Shown: positions 16,469 to 24,951, counted from the stretch's first letter. The stretch: DNA of 64,000 nucleotides from Mycobacterium shinjukuense (GCF_010730055.1 NZ_AP022575.1:2418001-2482000); one strand, 5' to 3'. Numbers and translations are program-made. The notes: generated from the sequence alone by a model not told the origin.

Positions 16469-16648
16469 ATGACGCATTGCGAGGTGTCAGATGTCGTTTG
16501 TGATTGCAACGCCGGAGTTGGTAATGGCTGCGGCAACTTGCGCGAGTTCTTTGCTTCGCGACCCGAAGAAGCAGGATCAGAACCCGATTGGGAGGCCCAT
16601 CTGCAGGTGGTAGCGGAGTCGCGCCGTCGCGGCCTCGCCGCGACATGA
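16469..16648 (+). pseudogene. vapB: Damaged vapB antitoxin 3' end
   Basis: A 59-codon frame whose last ~30 residues (PDWEAHLQVVAESRRRGLAA) look like an antitoxin C terminus and whose TGA overlaps the vapC ATG (ATGA), the usual vapBC arrangement. The upstream half has no DNA-binding (RHH/AbrB) pattern and shares DNA with a PE-like sequence in another frame. I read it as a vapB gene whose 5' part was lost. An intact atypical short antitoxin cannot be excluded. Confidence 0.5.
16491..16538 (+). pseudogene. PE protein N-terminal fragment
   Basis: ATG at 16491 reads MSFVIATPELVMAAAT, the start of a PE-family protein (consensus MSFVIAAPE..AAAAT). Homology stops after 16 residues, and the frame ends at 16613 after unrelated sequence. 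It is inserted in the place of the vapB 5' end. Short but distinctive. Confidence 0.65.
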
Positions 16649-17025
16649 TCTTCGTCGATACCAACGTCTTCATGTATGCGGTTGGTCGCGATCATCCACT
16701 GCGAACGCCCGCCCGTGAGTTCCTGGAGCACAGCCTGGAACACAAAGACCGCCTTGTCACGTCAGCCGAGGTCGCGCAGGAACTGCTGCACACGTATCTG
16801 CCCGTCGGCCGGATCTCGACGCTGGACTCGGCATTGACGTTGGCCCGGGAGCTGGCGGAAATCTGGCCCGTCGAGGTGGCCGACGTCGTCCACGCCCGCA
16901 CACTGCACAACCGCCACCCCGGTCTCGGTGCGCGCGATCTGCTTCACCTGGCATGCTGCCAGCGTCGCGGTGTCACCCGGATCAAGACGTTCGACCCAGC
17001 ACTGGCCAGCGCATTCGGATCCTGA
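16645..17025 (+). CDS. vapC23: VapC-type PIN-domain ribonuclease toxin
   Basis: A 126-residue PIN-domain toxin. The acidic metal site is visible as MIFVDTNVFMYA (Asp5), a central Glu in SAEVAQELL (~40), and ARDLLHLAC (Asp ~97) with a final Asp in KTFDPALAS. VapC toxins cleave specific tRNA or rRNA and are held in check by VapB. The position matches Rv2863. The upstream vapB appears damaged, so either the toxin is inactive, the antitoxin tail suffices, or another antitoxin covers it. The toxin frame itself shows no damage. Confidence 0.88.
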   Translation: MIFVDTNVFMYAVGRDHPLRTPAREFLEHSLEHKDRLVTSAEVAQELLHTYLPVGRISTLDSALTLARELAEIWPVEVADVVHARTLHNRHPGLGARDLLHLACCQRRGVTRIKTFDPALASAFGS

Positions 17026-17126
17026 CGCGTCTGTGTGGGCGCAAGCCTCCGCATGTGTACGCCCCGCACGGCGTGTCGGCGGCAACCCGCGCGCGCTCGC
17101 GGGACGGGACGGGGTCGGAGCCCGCG

Positions 17127-18944
17127 CTACGCCAGATAACCCGGCGGCAGCGTTTCGAGCATCACCTTGGTCATTCGCACCGCGTATTCCGAGCTGCCGC
17201 CGCCAACGATCAACGACGCGAACGCCAGATCGCCGCGGTAACCGGCGAACCAGGAATGCGACCCTCCGGGGAACTCGGCTTCACCGGTCTTTCCGAACAC
17301 CTCACCGCAACCGGCGATCTCCTTGGCGGTTCCGTTGGTCACCACTAGCCGCATCATTGGCCGCAGTGCGTCGATCGCTTTCGGGCTGATCGGTGTGCTG
17401 TCGCCCGCGACGGTCGCCGGCCGTCCGGCGATCAGCTGCGGAATCGGGGTTTTCCCGGCGGCGACCGTCGCGGCCACCAGGGCCATGCCGAACGGGCTGG
17501 CCAGCACCTTGCCCTGGCCGAAGCCGTCCTCGGTGCGCTCGGCCAAGTCCACCGTCGGCGGCACCGAACCGGTCACCGTGGTGATGCCCTCCACCTGATA
17601 GTCGAGCCCGATCCCGTAGCCGGTGGCCGCCTGCGTCAGACCCCGCGGTGGCAGCCTGCTGCTCAGTTCGGCGAACGTGGTGTTGCAGGAACTGGCGAAC
17701 GCCCGCGACAACGGCACCACGCCGAGGTCGAAGCCACCGTAATTGGGGATGGTGCGATGCCCGATGTCGATGTGGCCGGGGCAGCCCAAAAGGGTATTGG
17801 GGGTTGCCATGTCGCGCTCGACAGCCGCGCCGGCGGTGATCATCTTGAAGGTCGACCCGGGCGGGAACAGCCCGGTGGTGGCGATCGGGCCGTCGGCGTT
17901 GGCGCCCGCGTTCTGCGCGATCGCCAAGATCTCCCCGGTCGACGGTTTGATCACGACGATCATCGCCTTGCCGCCGCGGGTGTCCACCGCATGCTGGGCG
18001 GCGTTCTGCACGGTCCGATCCAAGGTGATCGTGAGCGAGGGCGCCGGCGAGGGTGCGACCTCGTGCAACACGGCGACGTCGACGCCGTTCTGGTTCACAC
18101 TGACCACCCGCCAGCCCGACTGGCCGTCGAGTTCGTCGATCACGGCCTTCTTCACCTCGGCCATGACGACCGGCGCGAATCGGGCATCGGTGGGCAGCAG
18201 GTCGGCCTGCGGTGTGATCACCACGCCGGGAAGCTTGCCAATCGCTTCGAAGACTCGGTTGCTGTCGTCGGCGTGCAGCGTGACCAAATCCAGCGGCTTG
18301 ATCGCGGAGCTGGCTTGTTCGGCCAGCAGCTGTGGGTCATTCAGCGTGTCGTCGAAAGGCCGCAGCGCATCCACCGCCGCGCGTGCCGTGCCGATCAGGT
18401 CGGGTCCGGCCTGACTGGCGTCCAGCGCGTAGTGATACAGGTAGCCCGGCGCCAGCACATCGGTGCCGCCGCGTTCGTTCACCGAGGCGCGCCGCGGCGG
18501 ATCGGCCCGCAACGCGAACGTCTGATGCTCGCCCAGTCTGGGGTGCAGCCCGGTGGTGGCCCAGCGAACCTGCCAGCGCCCCTCGTCGCGAGCCATCTTC
18601 AGCTGACCGTCGTAGCTCCAGGTCCGGTTCTTGGGCAGCCGCCAGGTGAAGCGATACGCGACCGTGCCCATGTCCTCGGCGTACTTCGAGCCAAGGACCT
18701 GTGCGTCCAGGTGGGTGGCCTGCAGCCCGGCCCAGGCCGCGTTGAGTGCTTCGCGGGCTTCGTTGGGGTCGTCGCTGAGTTGGGCGGCGGTGGCGGTGTC
18801 GCCGATGGCCAGCGCGGCGAAGAACTTTTCGGCGGCCGGGCCCGGGCCTTCGGGTCGCGGGGTGCAGGCTTGTGTCGCGGCGACGATGACGACCGCCGCC
18901 AACAGACCGGCGACCCGTGATACTGATGTGGTTCGAGTGGCCAT
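17127..18944 (-). CDS. Penicillin-binding lipoprotein (Rv2864c-like)
   Basis: A 605-residue class B-type penicillin-binding protein anchored as a lipoprotein. The signal peptide ends in the lipobox AATQAC (Cys27). Residues ~36-145 are the NTF2-like MecA N-terminal domain and ~155-300 the dimerization domain. The transpeptidase domain carries PGSTFKM (SxxK, ~367), SCN (SxN, ~421) and GKTGEAEF (KTG, ~551), so all three active-site motifs are intact. It acts at the outer face of the membrane on peptidoglycan. It converges with vapC with about 100 bases between stops. Confidence 0.93.
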   Translation of the reverse strand: MATRTTSVSRVAGLLAAVVIVAATQACTPRPEGPGPAAEKFFAALAIGDTATAAQLSDDPNEAREALNAAWAGLQATHLDAQVLGSKYAEDMGTVAYRFTWRLPKNRTWSYDGQLKMARDEGRWQVRWATTGLHPRLGEHQTFALRADPPRRASVNERGGTDVLAPGYLYHYALDASQAGPDLIGTARAAVDALRPFDDTLNDPQLLAEQASSAIKPLDLVTLHADDSNRVFEAIGKLPGVVITPQADLLPTDARFAPVVMAEVKKAVIDELDGQSGWRVVSVNQNGVDVAVLHEVAPSPAPSLTITLDRTVQNAAQHAVDTRGGKAMIVVIKPSTGEILAIAQNAGANADGPIATTGLFPPGSTFKMITAGAAVERDMATPNTLLGCPGHIDIGHRTIPNYGGFDLGVVPLSRAFASSCNTTFAELSSRLPPRGLTQAATGYGIGLDYQVEGITTVTGSVPPTVDLAERTEDGFGQGKVLASPFGMALVAATVAAGKTPIPQLIAGRPATVAGDSTPISPKAIDALRPMMRLVVTNGTAKEIAGCGEVFGKTGEAEFPGGSHSWFAGYRGDLAFASLIVGGGSSEYAVRMTKVMLETLPPGYLA

Positions 18945-19064
18945 TGAGGCCGATGTTAGGCAATCCGGCGGTCACAGAGACGGAGGCTCACCGAGACCGG
19001 ACCGTGACCTGATGCGCCGACACAAACCAGAGGCGGCGCGTGACGAGGTCGAAAGGCGCGGCTG

Positions 19065-19203
19065 GGCAAGCCGCTGCGGCGCGACTTGACCGGCACGTTC
19101 AGCGCGCCGGGACCGTACCGCCCGCCGTAACCGGATTGACGACGAGCACACGACCGTGACGGTCCTGCGCGTCGATCACCGCGCGGACATCTCCCGCAGA
19201 TAG
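19065..19203 (+). pseudogene. relG: relG (RelE-type toxin) remnant
   Basis: Two frames together recall the C-terminal half of the Rv2866 toxin. GKPLRRDLTGTFSAP reads at 19065-19109, then, after a frame change, RNRIDDEHTTVTVLRV followed by DHRADISRR and a TAG at 19201. The N-terminal half and the relF antitoxin are not recognizable. In M. tuberculosis relFG lies between the same two neighbours. The flanks, 18945-19064 and 19204-19399, hold nothing else I can identify. Confidence 0.85.
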
Positions 19204-19399
19204 CAGCCAACGACGGGAGGTCTGACGACGCCGGCCAACCGGACGGACGCGGGCAAGCAGATTCCCGCTCGAGCAAGCAAACGCACCCAGGCGCCGGCGC
19301 CGCGAAACGTAAACCGTGGCGACCGCTTTCGGCGTTGTCTTCACCGTGGTTAAGGTGTCGCGGCTGGCCCCGTCGTCTGCTTCGTCGGTGCGCCCGCGC

Positions 19400-20254
19400 T
19401 CAGTCCAGCAACACCGTTGCGAAGGTGCCGACCTCGGTGAAGCCAACCCGGGCATAGGCGGCCCGGGCGACCGTGTTGAAGCTGTTCACATACAGGCTGG
19501 CGGTGCGCCCGCTCCCGACGATCACCGCGGCCAGCGTCGCGGTGCCGGCGGTGCCCAGACCGTGGCCGCGCCACTCGGGATGAACCCAGACCCCCTGGAT
19601 CTGCCCCACGGTCGGGGACTGCGATCCCACCTCCGCCTTGAAGACCACCTGGCCATGCTCGAAGCGGGCCCAGGCACGTCCGGCGCCGATCAGGCCGGCC
19701 ACCCGGCGTCGGTAGCCGCGGCCGCCGTCGCCGAGCCGCGGGTCGACACCGACTTCGCCGATGAACATGTCCACGGCGGCAACCAGGTAGGCGTCCAGCT
19801 CCTCCGGCCGGACCTGACGTACCCCCGGGTCGATCGCGCAGCTCGGGTAGGTGTCCAGTGCCATCAGCGGCTGGTGGTCCCGCACGTCCCGCGCCGGACC
19901 CCAGGCCGGCTCCAGCCGTTGCCACATCGGCAACACCAGGTCGGCCCTGCCGACCAGCGACGAACACCGCCGCGATGTGCTCATCGCCTCGTCGGCGAAC
20001 GCATTCAGGTCGATCAGCCCGCCGCGCAGCGGGATGAGGTTGGCCCCGGCGAAGCACAGCGACTCGTCCACGCCGCGTACCGTCCACAGTTCCCCGCCAA
20101 GCGAATTGGGCTCGAGGCCATGGTCTGCCACCCGCGCGGCGACCATGCACGATTCGACCGGGTCCTCGTCGAGGACCCGCCACACCGCGGCGGCGTCACG
20201 CACCACCGAGACCCGACGCTCGCCGACGAGGCGCATGATGGGCACAGCCGACAT
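19400..20254 (-). CDS. GNAT N-acetyltransferase with DUF4081 domain
   Basis: A 284-residue protein of the Rv2867c family. The N-terminal ~125 residues match the DUF4081 module that precedes GNAT domains in Actinobacteria. The C-terminal GNAT fold has the acetyl-CoA motif IQGVWVHPEWRGHGLGTAGT (about 216-235) and ends with LYVNSFNTVARAAYARVGFT. The acceptor is unknown. It lies 45 bases downstream of ispG on the same strand and could belong to the ispG-rip1-dxr transcript. Confidence 0.87.
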   Translation of the reverse strand: MSAVPIMRLVGERRVSVVRDAAAVWRVLDEDPVESCMVAARVADHGLEPNSLGGELWTVRGVDESLCFAGANLIPLRGGLIDLNAFADEAMSTSRRCSSLVGRADLVLPMWQRLEPAWGPARDVRDHQPLMALDTYPSCAIDPGVRQVRPEELDAYLVAAVDMFIGEVGVDPRLGDGGRGYRRRVAGLIGAGRAWARFEHGQVVFKAEVGSQSPTVGQIQGVWVHPEWRGHGLGTAGTATLAAVIVGSGRTASLYVNSFNTVARAAYARVGFTEVGTFATVLLD

Positions 20255-20299
20255 CCGAAGAACTCTCTGTGGTGCCAGGGCCAGTGAGTTTGGCCCCTA

Positions 20300-21472
20300 T
20301 CAGCTTACGGTCACAATAGGCGAACCGCTCGCCGTCGCACCCGGATCGCCACCGGTTTCCGAGCCCATCTCGGCGGCCAGCCGCAGGGCCTCCTCGATCA
20401 GCGTCTCGACGATCTGCGCTTCGGGCACGGTCTTGATCACTTCGCCGCGAACGAAGATCTGGCCCTTGCCGTTGCCGGAGGCAACGCCCAGGTCGGCCTC
20501 GCGGGCTTCGCCCGGACCGTTGACGACGCACCCCATCACGGCCACCCGCAACGGCACGTCCAGACCGTCCAGGCCCGCGGTCACCTCGTTGGCCAGGGTG
20601 TACACGTCGACCTGCGCACGACCGCACGACGGGCAGGACACGATCTCCAGCGAGCGCGGTCGCAGGTTCAGTGACTCCAGAATCTGGTTGCCCACCTTGA
20701 CTTCCTCGACCGGCGGGGCCGACAACGACACCCGGATGGTGTCGCCGATGCCCTTCGACAGCAGGGCTCCGAAGGCCACCGCGGACTTGATGGTGCCCTG
20801 AAACGCGGGACCGGCCTCGGTGACGCCGAGGTGCAGCGGGTAGTCGCATTGGGCGGCCAGCTGCTGGTAGGCGGTGACCATGACCACCGGGTCACTGTGC
20901 TTGACGCTGATCTTGATGTCGGAAAAGCCGTGCTCCTCGAACAGCGAGGCTTCCCACAGCGCGGACTCGACCAACGCCTCCGGCGTGGCCCTGCCGTACT
21001 TGGCCATGAACCGCTTGTCCAGCGAACCGGCGTTGACGCCGATCCGGATCGGGATTCCGGCGTCACCCGCCGCCTTGGCGACCTCGGCGACGCGGCCGTC
21101 GAACTCCTTGATGTTGCCCGGGTTGACCCGCACCGCGGCGCATCCGGCGTCGATGGCGGCGAAGATGTAGCGCGGCTGGAAGTGGATATCGGCAATCACC
21201 GGGATCTGGCTGTGCCGGGCGATCTCGGCCAACGCGTCGGCGTCCTCCTGCCGGGGGCACGCCACCCGGACGATGTCGCAGCCGGCTGCGGTCAACTCGG
21301 CGATCTGCTGCAACGTCGAGTTCACATCATGGGTTTTGGTGGTGCACATCGATTGCACCGAGATCGGATAGTCGCTGCCCACCCCGACGTTGCCGACCCT
21401 CAGCTGACGCGTGCTGCGCCGGGGGGCAAGCGCGGGCGCCGGAGGCTCCGGCATGCCCAACCCAATGGTCAT
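20300..21472 (-). CDS. ispG: 4-hydroxy-3-methylbut-2-enyl diphosphate synthase IspG/GcpE
   Basis: A 390-residue iron-sulfur enzyme of the MEP isoprenoid pathway, converting the cyclic diphosphate MEcPP to HMBPP. The TIM-barrel part (residues ~30-270) includes RVNPGNIKEFDGR. The cluster cysteines lie in SCPSCGRAQVD (~283-293) and MGCVVNGPGEA (~326-336). ATG at 21472 (MTIGLGMPEPP) matches the tubercle bacillus start. This ATG overlaps the TGA of a 26-codon mini-ORF encoded by a MIRU unit that separates it from rip1, so initiation may depend on coupled translation. Confidence 0.97.
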   Translation of the reverse strand: MTIGLGMPEPPAPALAPRRSTRQLRVGNVGVGSDYPISVQSMCTTKTHDVNSTLQQIAELTAAGCDIVRVACPRQEDADALAEIARHSQIPVIADIHFQPRYIFAAIDAGCAAVRVNPGNIKEFDGRVAEVAKAAGDAGIPIRIGVNAGSLDKRFMAKYGRATPEALVESALWEASLFEEHGFSDIKISVKHSDPVVMVTAYQQLAAQCDYPLHLGVTEAGPAFQGTIKSAVAFGALLSKGIGDTIRVSLSAPPVEEVKVGNQILESLNLRPRSLEIVSCPSCGRAQVDVYTLANEVTAGLDGLDVPLRVAVMGCVVNGPGEAREADLGVASGNGKGQIFVRGEVIKTVPEAQIVETLIEEALRLAAEMGSETGGDPGATASGSPIVTVS

Positions 21473-21549
21473 GTGCGCCACTCTCCCCCACAAGCGGGTG
21501 GCACCCTCACCTCATCGCTCCGTTCTGCATCGTCGCTGGTGGGAGTCAC
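21470..21549 (-). repeat. Single 77-bp MIRU unit before ispG
   Basis: A diverged copy of the repeat found between pyrH and frr. It encodes, from GTG at 21549, a 26-codon peptide (VTPTSDDAERSDEVRVPPAC then GGEWRT) whose TGA at 21469-21471 overlaps the ispG ATG. The GTG-to-ATG distance is exactly 77 bases, as in the array. GAAGGG lies about 7 bases before the GTG. The unit thus works as a potential coupled mini-cistron between rip1 and ispG. Confidence 0.85.
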
Positions 21550-21578
21550 TGCTAACCCTTCTCTCTGGCTGCCGGCTG

Positions 21579-22790
21579 CTACTGGAAGAGCCGGATGGGG
21601 TTGACCACATCGGCGGTGACGGTCAACAGCATGTACCCGATCACCAAAACCAACACCACGTACGTCGCGGGCATGAGTTTGAGATAGTTCACCGGCGCGG
21701 CGGCCACCTTGCCGCGAGCCGAACGGATCATGTTGCGGATCTTCTCGAAGACCGCCACGGCGATATGACCGCCGTCGAACGGCAGCAACGGCAGCAGGTT
21801 GATGGCACCCAGGATGAGATTCAACTGGGCCAAGAAGAACCAGAACGCCACCCACAGCCCGTGGTCGACGGTGTCGCCGCCGATGATGCTGGCACCCACC
21901 ACGCTCATCGGCGTCTGCGGGTCACGCTGGCCGCCGCCGATCGCGTGCACCAGCGCACCCACCTTCGTCGGGATCGCCACCAGCGCCTTGCCCACCTCGA
22001 CGGTCAGGTCGCTGGTGAACGCGACGGTGGCGGGGACGGCTGAGACCACTCCATAGTGCGTGGGCCCGACGCGGGCAGCGCCGACCCCGATGGCGCCGAC
22101 GGTCACCGGCTCGAGCCGATCGCCCTGGGCGTTGGGGATCCAGCGCCGGGTGGACTCGATGGTGACGTTGGTGGTGATCGTGGCGCCGTCGCGCTCGACG
22201 ACGATCGGAACGGTGCCATGCAGCCTGCGGATCGCGGCGGCCATCTCGTCGAACGTGGACACCGGGGTGCCGCCGACCTTGACGACGACGTCGCCCGTGC
22301 GGATTCCAGCCGCCGCCGCCGGACCGGGGCCGGTGCACTGGTCAAGTCTGCCCTGCACCGTTTCCGTTGCGACACAGCCCGTTTCACCGATGACGGCCCG
22401 GGTGGGCGGGTGCAGGTTGGGCAGCCCCCAGACCACCGCTATGGCATAGATCAGCACCAGGCAGATGACGAAGTTCATCCCGGGCCCGGCGAACAGCACC
22501 GCGACCCGCTTCCAGGTCGCCTGCTTGTACATGGCCCGCTCCCGCTCGTCGGGTGTGAGCTCTTCGACCGGGGTCATGCCGGCGATGTCGCAGAAGCCGC
22601 CCAACGGGATGCCTTTGACGCCGTATTCGGTTTCCCCGCGCCGGGTGGACCACAGCGTGGGGCCGAACCCGACGAAATAGCGCCGCACCTTCATGCCGGT
22701 GGCCCGAGCGACCCACATGTGGCCGCACTCGTGCAGGGCCACCGAGATCAGGATGGCCAGCGCAAACAGCACGATGCCGACTACGAACAT
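21579..22790 (-). CDS. rip1: Site-2 protease Rip1
   Basis: A 403-residue intramembrane zinc metalloprotease that cleaves anti-sigma factors. The zinc motif HECGH lies in the first membrane helix (~residues 20-24), and the third ligand in LLPFDGGHI (~332-340). An extracytoplasmic PDZ domain spans ~125-210 (RTGDVVVKVGGTPVSTFDEM). Further membrane segments are at ~90-115, ~310-330 and the C terminus. ATG at 22790 lies within a 17-bp tandem repeat that places out-of-frame ATGs upstream. It is the middle gene of dxr-rip1-ispG. Confidence 0.96.
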   Translation of the reverse strand: MFVVGIVLFALAILISVALHECGHMWVARATGMKVRRYFVGFGPTLWSTRRGETEYGVKGIPLGGFCDIAGMTPVEELTPDERERAMYKQATWKRVAVLFAGPGMNFVICLVLIYAIAVVWGLPNLHPPTRAVIGETGCVATETVQGRLDQCTGPGPAAAAGIRTGDVVVKVGGTPVSTFDEMAAAIRRLHGTVPIVVERDGATITTNVTIESTRRWIPNAQGDRLEPVTVGAIGVGAARVGPTHYGVVSAVPATVAFTSDLTVEVGKALVAIPTKVGALVHAIGGGQRDPQTPMSVVGASIIGGDTVDHGLWVAFWFFLAQLNLILGAINLLPLLPFDGGHIAVAVFEKIRNMIRSARGKVAAAPVNYLKLMPATYVVLVLVIGYMLLTVTADVVNPIRLFQ

Positions 22791-22824
22791 GGGCCGACTA
22801 CGAACATGGGCCGACTACGAACAT
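22777..22824. repeat. 17-bp tandem repeat over the rip1 start
   Basis: The 17-mer CCGACTACGAACATGGG occurs at 22777-22793 and 22794-22810, with a third partial copy from 22811. On the minus strand each copy supplies an ATG, but 17 is not a multiple of three. ATGs at 22827 and 22807 therefore open short frames ending at 22798 and 22781, the second overlapping the true rip1 start at 22790. A possible ribosome site (AAAGG) precedes only the outermost ATG. Confidence 0.9.
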
Positions 22825-22834
22825 CATCGAGCGG

Positions 22835-24019
22835 TTACGACCTTTCTAAAGCCATTCCGGATATCGCGCGCTGCGCCCGCTCACGGGCCCAGCGCTGCGC
22901 GTCGAGTACGTCATCCACGGTAGCCGGTGGCGCGGCCCATTGGTCGGCGACGTGCAACACCTCGGCGATGGTGTCGACGATGGCCGGGAACCTGATCCTG
23001 CCAGAAAGGAAGGCCTCCGCTGCTTCCTCATTGACGGCGTTATAGACCGCGGTCATGCAGCCGCCGGCCTCTCCGGCGCCCCGGGCCAGCTCGACCGCGG
23101 GGAAAACGTCGCTGTCCAGCGGCTCGAACTCCCAGGTCGACGCGGTGCGGAAGTCACAGGCATGAGCCGCTCCGCTGACCCGACGCGGCCAGCCCAACGC
23201 CAACGAAATCGGCAGCTTCATGTCCGGGGGGCTGGCCTGGGCAATCGTCGACCCGTCGATGAACGTCACCATCGAGTGAACAATCGACTGCGGGTGCACC
23301 ACGACCTCGATGCGGTCATAGGGGATGCCGAACAACAGATGGGTCTCGATGAGCTCGAGCCCCTTGTTGACCAGCGACGCGGAGTTGAGGGTGTTCATCG
23401 GGCCCATCGACCAGGTGGGATGCGCACCGGCCTGCGCGGGAGTGACGCGCTCCAGCTCGGCGGCCGACCAGCCCCGAAACGGCCCACCCGAGGCGGTCAG
23501 CACCAGCTTGGCGACCTCGTCGGGGGTGCCGCCGCGCAGGCATTGGGCCAACGCGGAATGCTCGGAGTCGACCGGCACGATCTGACCCGGCCGGGCAGCC
23601 CGCTGCACCAGCGGACCCCCGGCGACCAGCGACTCCTTGTTGGCCAGGGCCAGCCGGGCACCCGATTCCAGGGCGGCCAACGTCGGTCGCAGGCCCAGGG
23701 CGCCGACCAGGGCATTGAGGACGACGTCCGCCTCGGTCTGCTCGACCAGCCGGGTGACGGCGTCGGGTCCGCGGAAGGTGATGTCGCCGGCCAGCCGGGC
23801 GGCATGATCGTCGGCGACGGCAATATTGGTCACCCCGGTTTCGGCGCGCTGCCGCAGCAACGTGTCCAGATTCGCGCCGCCGGCGGCCAGCCCGACCACC
23901 TCGAACCGATCCGGGTTAGCGGCGATGACCTGCAGCGCCTGGGTGCCGATCGAGCCGGTGCTGCCCAACACCAGCACACGCAGGCGACCGTCGGCGTGGC
24001 CGTCACCGGGGGTAGTCAC
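22835..24019 (-). CDS. dxr: 1-deoxy-D-xylulose 5-phosphate reductoisomerase
   Basis: A 394-residue DXR (IspC), which converts DXP to MEP with NADPH in the isoprenoid pathway. The Rossmann motif is VLVLGSTGSIGTQAL (~15-29). The metal and substrate residues lie in PVDSEHSALAQCL (~152), ASGGPFRGW and MNTLNSASLVNKGLELIE (~220-240). The GTG at 24019 gives the expected N terminus; the frame is open further upstream without homology. It starts the dxr-rip1-ispG operon, which includes two consecutive-pathway isoprenoid genes separated by rip1. Confidence 0.96.
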   Translation of the reverse strand: MTTPGDGHADGRLRVLVLGSTGSIGTQALQVIAANPDRFEVVGLAAGGANLDTLLRQRAETGVTNIAVADDHAARLAGDITFRGPDAVTRLVEQTEADVVLNALVGALGLRPTLAALESGARLALANKESLVAGGPLVQRAARPGQIVPVDSEHSALAQCLRGGTPDEVAKLVLTASGGPFRGWSAAELERVTPAQAGAHPTWSMGPMNTLNSASLVNKGLELIETHLLFGIPYDRIEVVVHPQSIVHSMVTFIDGSTIAQASPPDMKLPISLALGWPRRVSGAAHACDFRTASTWEFEPLDSDVFPAVELARGAGEAGGCMTAVYNAVNEEAAEAFLSGRIRFPAIVDTIAEVLHVADQWAAPPATVDDVLDAQRWARERAQRAISGMALERS

Positions 24020-24100
24020 CCACCCATTGTGCCGCTTGGGCAAGCCCTTATCGCGGCCCGCGGGCATCACCGATGCACGCAACCGAAATTGCTTTCCGAT

Positions 24101-24127
24101 CCATCCATGGCCGCGGCCGCTCCGAAT
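24101..24127 (+). promoter_or_regulatory. SigK-like promoter of mpt83
   Basis: CCATCC at 24101-24106 and CCGAAT at 24122-24127, 15 bases apart, match the -35 and -10 elements reported for SigK-dependent mpt83/mpt70 promoters. The predicted transcript starts ~55 bases before the mpt83 ATG. Confidence 0.75.
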
Positions 24128-24189
24128 CCCTGCTGTCCGACCCACAGGACGGCGTAAGCCGCCGTCGCTAGCAAAGGAATGGAAGCGCG

Positions 24190-24855
24190 ATGAGGAACCT
24201 TCAGGCCAAGACAGCCGCCGCCGCCGGCCTCGCGGCAATCGCGATCGCGGGCGTGGCAGGGTGTTCCAGCACCAAACCCACGGCGCAAGACACCAGCACC
24301 GCCCCACCTACGAGCATGACCGCGGCGCCCGCCGCGACCCCAACCATGGCCGATCCCGCCGCCGACCTGATCGGTCCCGGATGTGCGCAGTACGCCGCCC
24401 AGAACCCCAGCGGCCCGGGGTCGGTGTCCGGCATGGCGCAGGACCCGGTCGCGACGGCGGCGTCGAACAACCCGATGCTGACCACGCTGACCGCGGCGTT
24501 GTCCGGCAAGCTGAACGCTAACGTGAACCTGGTCGACACCCTCAACAGCGGCCAGTACACGGTTTTCGCGCCCACCAACGCCGCATTCGACAAGCTGCCG
24601 GCGGCCACCATCGACCAACTCAAGACCGACTCCACGCTGCTGACCAGCATCCTGACCTACCACGTGGTCAGCGGCCAAGCCAGCCCCAACAAGGTCGCCG
24701 GCGCCCACAAGACACTGCAAGGCGCCGAGGTGACGGTGACCGGCGGGGGCAACGAGCTCAAGGTCAACAACGCCGGCCTGGTCTGCGGCGGAGTGCATAC
24801 CGCCAACGCGACGGTGTACATGATTGACACGGTGCTGATGCCCCCGTCCCAGTAA
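24190..24855 (+). CDS. mpt83: Cell-surface lipoprotein MPT83
   Basis: A 221-residue secreted lipoprotein with one fasciclin (FAS1) domain. The signal peptide ends in the lipobox GVAGC (Cys25). A Thr/Pro/Ala-rich linker follows, then the FAS1 fold from ~residue 85 with YTVFAPTNAAFDKLP and LTYHVVSGQ. Two cysteines (CAQYA and VCGG) probably form the disulfide known in MPT70/MPT83. In the tubercle bacillus it is exported and SigK-controlled, and a SigK-like promoter is present here. It is followed by a strong terminator, so dipZ needs its own promoter. Confidence 0.95.
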   Translation: MRNLQAKTAAAAGLAAIAIAGVAGCSSTKPTAQDTSTAPPTSMTAAPAATPTMADPAADLIGPGCAQYAAQNPSGPGSVSGMAQDPVATAASNNPMLTTLTAALSGKLNANVNLVDTLNSGQYTVFAPTNAAFDKLPAATIDQLKTDSTLLTSILTYHVVSGQASPNKVAGAHKTLQGAEVTVTGGGNELKVNNAGLVCGGVHTANATVYMIDTVLMPPSQ

Positions 24856-24868
24856 CACCGCTGTGTCG

Positions 24869-24904
24869 CGGCGAGGCGGCCCGTCCTGGCGGGCCGCCTC
24901 GCCG
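24869..24904. terminator. Perfect 15-bp hairpin after mpt83
   Basis: Arms at 24869-24883 and 24890-24904 are exact complements (CGGCGAGGCGGCCCG and its reverse complement) around TCCTGG. It starts 14 bases after the mpt83 stop. There is no U-run. Confidence 0.85.
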
Positions 24905-24951
24905 TGCTGTGCCTCGGTCGGCGACACGGGAAAACCTCTTGCCGCTCAGGC

